This document shows positions 60,601-64,000 of a stretch of DNA of 64,000 bases, piece after piece; position 1 is the first letter of the stretch, and each line of letters begins with the position of its first letter. The stretch lies in contig CAUEEP010000743.1 in assembly GCA_958450365.1 (NCBI GenBank), forward strand, positions 3,774,001 to 3,838,000, given 5' to 3'. Made by a program: the position numbers and the translations under genes. Under the pieces are notes generated by a model. The model saw only the letters and a program-made list of their open reading frames with translations. It ran no database searches and was not told the origin of the DNA. This stretch comes from Mesorhabditis belari (taxonomy: Eukaryota; Nematoda; Chromadorea; Rhabditida; Rhabditidae).

Positions 60601-63600
60601 GATATCTTTTTAACTTAAAACTTTGGTTTTATGTTCTTTTAAATTTCTCTAATAGTGGGGTCGTCTGGAAGGGGATTGGAAAAATAGTGGGGGACCCCAC
60701 TAATAGAGTAAATACGGTATTTCGAATATCCAACCGTATTTCAGTGTCCGCATCCTCGTCATACTCGCCCATCACCGGTATCCGCATTCGGGACTGAACA
60801 TTTCAACATTTAACGACTGATGAGAGAAGAGATTTAAAGAAATTTACTAATTAAATTAAAAATAAATAAATAAATAATATAAGTCTTTAAAAAAAAAACT
60901 ATACTTTCAATTAAATCTTTATCGTTTACTTTAGTAAAATCTAAAGCCCGTAACTTTAATTTTTCTGATGGACTTTTCTGACTTTCTGACTTCTGATGGA
61001 CAAATCTATCAAATCGAGTCTTCCTAATTGACTTTCGGATGCTAGAAATACAGTTTACAGAAAAGTTTCACTAAAACAAATTGAATCGAATTGAAACATT
61101 AAAACATTGAAACAAAAATCCCCCAAATTACCATTACCCCCAAATTTCTTTGGTTCAATAAGTATATTACTAAACAAAAAGATTTGTATTTCAAGATGAT
61201 TTCTTTTTTTTTGATAAATCAAAAGAGAAAAACAATAGAAAAGACTCAATGGGCTTAATCAGCATTATCCACACAAAAAAAGAATCCGATTTTGCACGGA
61301 GGTTTTTAAACATGAAAATAAGCTGTTTTTTTAGTAGCATGATAAAAGAAATGAGGAATTTCGATAAAAGAAATCATGGATTGTTCGCAAAAAGGTTAAA
61401 TGATTGAATGTTTTTTTGTTTTTGGTTGACTCCTTGTTTGATTCGCTATAACGATATCGAAGAGATCGAAAATCTCTATATAACAATTCTAAAACGCGCC
61501 CCACATTTACTGCGTAGCTGGCCTGTGCGTGCAACGATTGCAACCTACCGTAAATGCTGTATTAGAATGAAATGTCATTCTGTTTTTCGAGCCCTCAAGA
61601 TCGACTGATTCCAAAAATAGATAAGGGCATATGAATCAAAAATTTAGAATTCGTTAGGAACTATTTTAAACGATCATTATAATACGGTATTTACGGTAGG
61701 CACAATCCCGCTGACCCATTGAAATCTTGACTTTAGATCCCACCTTGTCGAGATTTCAATGCGTCAGGGGGATTGCAACTTACCGTAAATGCTTTATTAG
61801 AATGCAATGTCATTCTGTTTTTCAACCCATCAAAATCGATTGATTCAAAAAAATAGGTAAGGGTAAATATGCATCAAAAATTAGAATTTGTTAAAAACTA
61901 TTTTAAACGATCATTCTAATACAGTATTTACGGTAGGTGCAATCCTGTATTAGAATGACATATCATTCTATTTTTCAACCCCTCAAAATCGACTGATCGA
62001 AAAATAAGTAAGGACCCATTGAAATCTTGACTTTAGATCCCATTTGTCAAGATTTCAATGAGTCAAGGGGATTGCAACCTACCGTAAATGCTGTATTAGA
62101 ATGACATGTCATTCTGTTTCTCAACCTCTCAAAATCGACTGATTCAAAAAATAGGTAAGGGGGGGGGTATATGAATCAAAAATTTAGAATTCGTAAAGAA
62201 CTATTTTAAACGATGGCCCTTTGTTCAAAAAGTACAAAAAAAAACAGAATTGAAACAGAATGCAATGTCATTTAAAAGTGAAATTATTTTCTTACCCCTT
62301 TGAATCTTCAAAAAAACAAATCCATCTGGGGGAACTTTATGATTTTTTTTTCTATGTTTTCAAAAGTAACCTTTTAAATTTTACTGCTGATAGAATATTA
62401 GTAGGTTTTTTGGGTTTAGATCTATCCATAGAATCCCCAAAAAGATGGGATCTAAAGTCAAGATTAGTAGTAGTATTAGTAGGTTTTAGGTTTATTTATT
62501 AGTATTAGTTTAAAATATTAGTAGGTTTTAGGTTTAGATCTATCCATAGAATCCCCAAAAAGATGGGATCTAAAGTCAAGATTTCAATGAGTCAAGGGAG
62601 TGTCTTTTTAATACATCATTTACGGTAATTGTGCCCCTGAAATCACGGGTACCTTTTTAGAATTTCAAAATAGAAAAATGTAGAAGATCGTTATAGAGTT
62701 CAGTGGAAAACAAGAAGTGTAAGGGATGAGGTGAGGGGGAAATTAGCTCTTGTAAGGATTCGAGAAAAGAGGGAGTGCCAGGTCCTCCATTTCATCAATC
62801 ACCACCCAACCAAAAAAAAGAGGAATCGATTCCTCGCGACCAAGTAGGAAAAGGGGGATTTTTCATAACTTTTATAGACGCCATCACTTCTCAATCTCAT
62901 CAGATTATCCCCCAGAAATCGTAATTTCCATTTCCGGATTACGTTGGGGGGAAGTCCTTCATCCTAGATTTTGATAACTACATTTAACATCTACATTTAA
63001 CATCTACATTTAATATCTACATTTAATATCTACATTTAATATCTACACTAATATCTACATTTAATAGCTACACTAATATCTACATCTAATATCTACATTT
63101 AATATCTACATTTAATATCTATATCTAATATCTACATTTAACATCTACATTTAATATTTACATCTAATATATTTACTATTTTATATCGAAATACCTTATA
63201 ATAATAACGAAATACCTAATATAATATTCCAGTGACCACAAAAGATAAAAGGAAGGTCAACCTGAGTTCCCCAATCCCCAAATTTGTCCCTTCTTGACAC
63301 CGTAGTTTATATTTGCAAACAATGCAAACGGACTTAAGACGATCGCACTAAAAATACCTTATTCAAACGTCGAGCGGAAAGTCGTGATTGTTTTAAACGC
63401 TTTCGGCGGATATGCTGACGATTTTTTGCCTCTTCATCACTTTCGCTTAACAATGAATACTCGACCGGCAGACGATCTTCCTTCAAAACAATTCATATTG
63501 TTATTCTTGATTGATTGCTTTTTTTTTCGAGAAATTCAAGAATGATCTCTTTCAAGTCAATTTTACCTTTCCAACTGAACAATTGAACATCGAAATTTTG

Positions 63601-63772
63601 GCTTTAGTACTTGACCTTCAATGATCTCACTTACTCGATCTTTCGCATTGGCAGCTTGTGGGCAAACATAAAGAAGATAATCGACAATGTCAATCCGCCC
63701 GACAAGATACGCGACGTGAAGTGGAGTCCGACTGAGACCATCTCGACACAGTCCCATTCGTTGATCGCATAC
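51679..63772 (-). CDS. Ankyrin-repeat protein with DPY-30-like motif (5' beyond window)
   Basis: Twenty-nine exons in phase, 939 residues visible (high to low): 63635-63772, 63358-63480, 60735-60793, 59701-59764, 58930-59029, 58759-58856, 57850-57945, 57598-57715, 56466-56623, 56325-56427, 55963-56060, 55073-55174, 54878-54998, 54729-54825, 54620-54680, 54216-54338, 54099-54176, 53923-54024, 53727-53816, 53564-53622, 53354-53474, 53207-53304, 52989-53091, 52830-52931, 52676-52735, 52464-52561, 52343-52424, 52228-52305, 51679-51768. A module repeats four times: LEQLVL.G...LL, FL..LPQYQ, KI.AIHKAVE.G, RD..G.TPLHKA, VNA.D, GRTALHYAAA, GADP..D, G.TP.YY. After an acidic stretch, the C terminus reads YLARTVAPVLTKALAEVLLR then PADPIGFISDWLLKY, like the DPY-30/RIIa dimerisation motif. 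It is probably a scaffold protein, with no enzyme domain seen. Function is unknown. Several introns carry transposons. Confidence 0.85.
51995..52087 (-). other. tRNA-like unit in ankyrin-gene intron
   Basis: The minus strand reads GGCCAGCTGTCGTATGGTGT AGTGCTCTAG and later TTCGGGTTTGACTCCCGCTCG, with A- and B-box-like motifs. The acceptor and anticodon arms do not form a standard cloverleaf. Decayed tRNA or SINE head. Confidence 0.45.
54348..54583. mobile_element. Fold-back element at an ankyrin-gene splice acceptor
   Basis: Arms GGGGTAGGCTAGTTTCCGCA / TGCGGAAACTAGCCTACCCC and a long inner complementarity (CATAACTTTCTTCTAAGTGA, TCAATCTTTATGATTTTGGT). The 8-bp direct repeat TAGAATTG flanks it at 54340-54347 and 54584-54591. 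The near copy overlaps the splice acceptor of exon 54216-54338. Confidence 0.92.
55288..55390. repeat. 15-bp minisatellite (GTAAAAAGTACATCA)
   Basis: Seven copies in an ankyrin-gene intron. The reverse-strand frame reads repeated YFLLM. Confidence 0.92.
56123..56206 (+). other. tRNA-Thr-like pseudogene or SINE head
   Basis: Reads GTCGGCG acceptor, TAGCTCAGTGGTAGAGC D arm, an anticodon loop CTGGTAA (GGT, Thr), and a T arm GCGGGTTCGAATCCCGG, then CGGCGACT. The anticodon stem does not pair on the 3' side (ACGAG instead of GCAAA), position 5 of the acceptor stem is mispaired and the variable region is long. It therefore looks like a decayed tRNA gene or retro-copy. It lies in an intron of the ankyrin gene on the opposite strand. 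Confidence 0.5.
57531..57592. repeat. 17-bp repeat (AGTCGAGCTACAGCTAT)
   Basis: Three and a half tandem copies next to the donor of exon 57598-57715 in the ankyrin gene. Confidence 0.88.
58529..58597 (-). other. tRNA-like unit in ankyrin-gene intron
   Basis: The minus strand reads GGGCTAGATGGCCGACTGGT TAGGAGTC (A box) and GGAAGGTCGAGGGTTCAATA (B box). The head closely resembles that at 50122-50193. Confidence 0.5.
59083..59499. mobile_element. Fold-back element, GTGGGACAAATGCGACC family, hybrid core
   Basis: Ends ATTGTGGGGGTGGGACCAAT / the complement, with 8-bp direct repeat ATGATCAT at 59075-59082 and 59500-59507. The outer arms carry the type 1 motif TGCGCACCTGGACATTTGCG, while the inner arms are type 2 (GGAAAAGGCCTTAGG..., GAATCGTATGCGTAGATTCC). 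Confidence 0.92.
59812..59998. mobile_element. Truncated copy of the 4537-4878 fold-back element
   Basis: From ATATATATATGTTGTGTTCG to TTTCTGCATTTTTCAAAGGTC it matches 4537-4713 with only a few changes. The right half is missing. Confidence 0.85.
60379..60719. mobile_element. MITE with TACCGTATTTACTCTATTAG ends
   Basis: Terminal inverted repeats of at least 25 bp (TACCGTATTTACTCTATTAG then TGGGG). Inner TCTAATAGTGGGGTCGTCTG occurs on both arms. The 9-bp direct repeat TTTCGAATA lies at 60372-60380 and 60720-60728. The right end is about 14 nt from the donor of ankyrin exon 60735-60793. Confidence 0.88.
61545..62640. repeat. Cluster of ACCGTAAATGCTGTATTAGAA elements
   Basis: At least four partial copies of a segment starting ACCGTAAATGCTGTATTAGA and ending TAATAC.GTATTTACGGTAG are interleaved with a segment GATCCCA..TTGTCAAGATTTCAATGAGT, in direct order. 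It looks like nested or tandemly duplicated MITEs. It lies in the 2.5-kb intron between ankyrin exons 60735-60793 and 63358-63480. Confidence 0.85.
62978..63175. repeat. 13-bp minisatellite (ATCTACATTTAAT)
   Basis: About fifteen copies of ATCTACATTTAAT or ATCTACATTTAAC, with shortened units (ATCTACACTA). Confidence 0.92.
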
Positions 63773-63814
63773 CTGCATTAAACAGGGTTTTTAAATGAGT
63801 AACAGTGCTTTGAA

Positions 63815-64000
63815 ATTAGTTCCAATCGATTCCCAGAGCCCGAAAAGCCCCGAATACAAATTTACAGCTGAATATCTTTTTGTGCCATAAACAAAGCCAA
63901 AGAAAAATCCCTTGTAAATAATTGGCAATGTGTTCGTTGTGCGCGCACACAATCGCTTGCCTTCTGGCCCACCTTCCCAATAGATAGGTGTTTCCTTTTG
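63815..64000. repeat. Dispersed repeat, related to 16850-17053
   Basis: Carries the same ordered blocks as 16850-17053 (CAGCTGAATATCTT, GCCAAAGAAAAATCCCTTGT, TGTTCGTTGTGCGCGC, ATAGATAGGTGTTTCCTTTT) and runs off the window edge. Confidence 0.65.

Overview
The window is nuclear DNA from a nematode, probably a free-living rhabditid or diplogastrid relative of Caenorhabditis. It is AT-rich. Its genes are cut by many tiny introns (mostly 37-60 nt, GT...TTTAG/TTTCAG). Several start codons lie a few bases after a splice acceptor, as expected for spliced-leader trans-splicing. The nearest protein families are metazoan, with a nematode-type LIN-48/OVO zinc-finger factor. All gene models here were built by eye from reading frame, splice signals and phase. 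There is no alignment or transcript support.

Layout. 1-13755 holds no gene I can recognise. It is a patchwork of tandem repeats, fold-back DNA transposons and a purine-only satellite. 13756-16186 (+) is a seven-exon SH2 protein whose FLVR arginine reads as His. 18282-27562 (+) is a membrane-anchored carboxylesterase-like gene whose last introns are swollen with satellite and fold-back DNA. 28175-29547 (-) encodes small secreted or membrane proteins. 30454-31340 is an internally deleted RTE-type LINE with a perfect 13-bp target-site duplication.

32403-42212 is a compact same-strand cluster: N-acetylglucosamine-6-phosphate deacetylase (AMDHD2), an SLC36-like proton/amino-acid transporter, and the spliceosomal DEAH helicase DHX35. 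The one large DHX35 intron holds an 841-bp Merlin-type transposon with an 8-bp target-site duplication. Removing the element restores a 45-nt intron. 42213-47166 is mostly empty or repetitive. 47167-49068 (+) is the ovo/lin-48 zinc-finger gene. 51679-63772 (-) is a long ankyrin-repeat gene, 29 exons visible and running off the right edge. It carries four tandem copies of a ~200-residue module and a C-terminal DPY-30-like dimerisation motif.

The genes are unrelated housekeeping or signalling functions and show no joint pathway. The unusual content is the mobile DNA: a fold-back family with 8-bp target duplications (five copies, two core types), a TA-targeting palindromic family (three copies), two mariner-like MITEs, several families whose ends begin ACCGTA, tRNA-derived SINE-like units, and about twenty minisatellites. 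Several insertions sit within a few bases of splice sites, and they give unusually direct views of intron growth and possibly intron birth.
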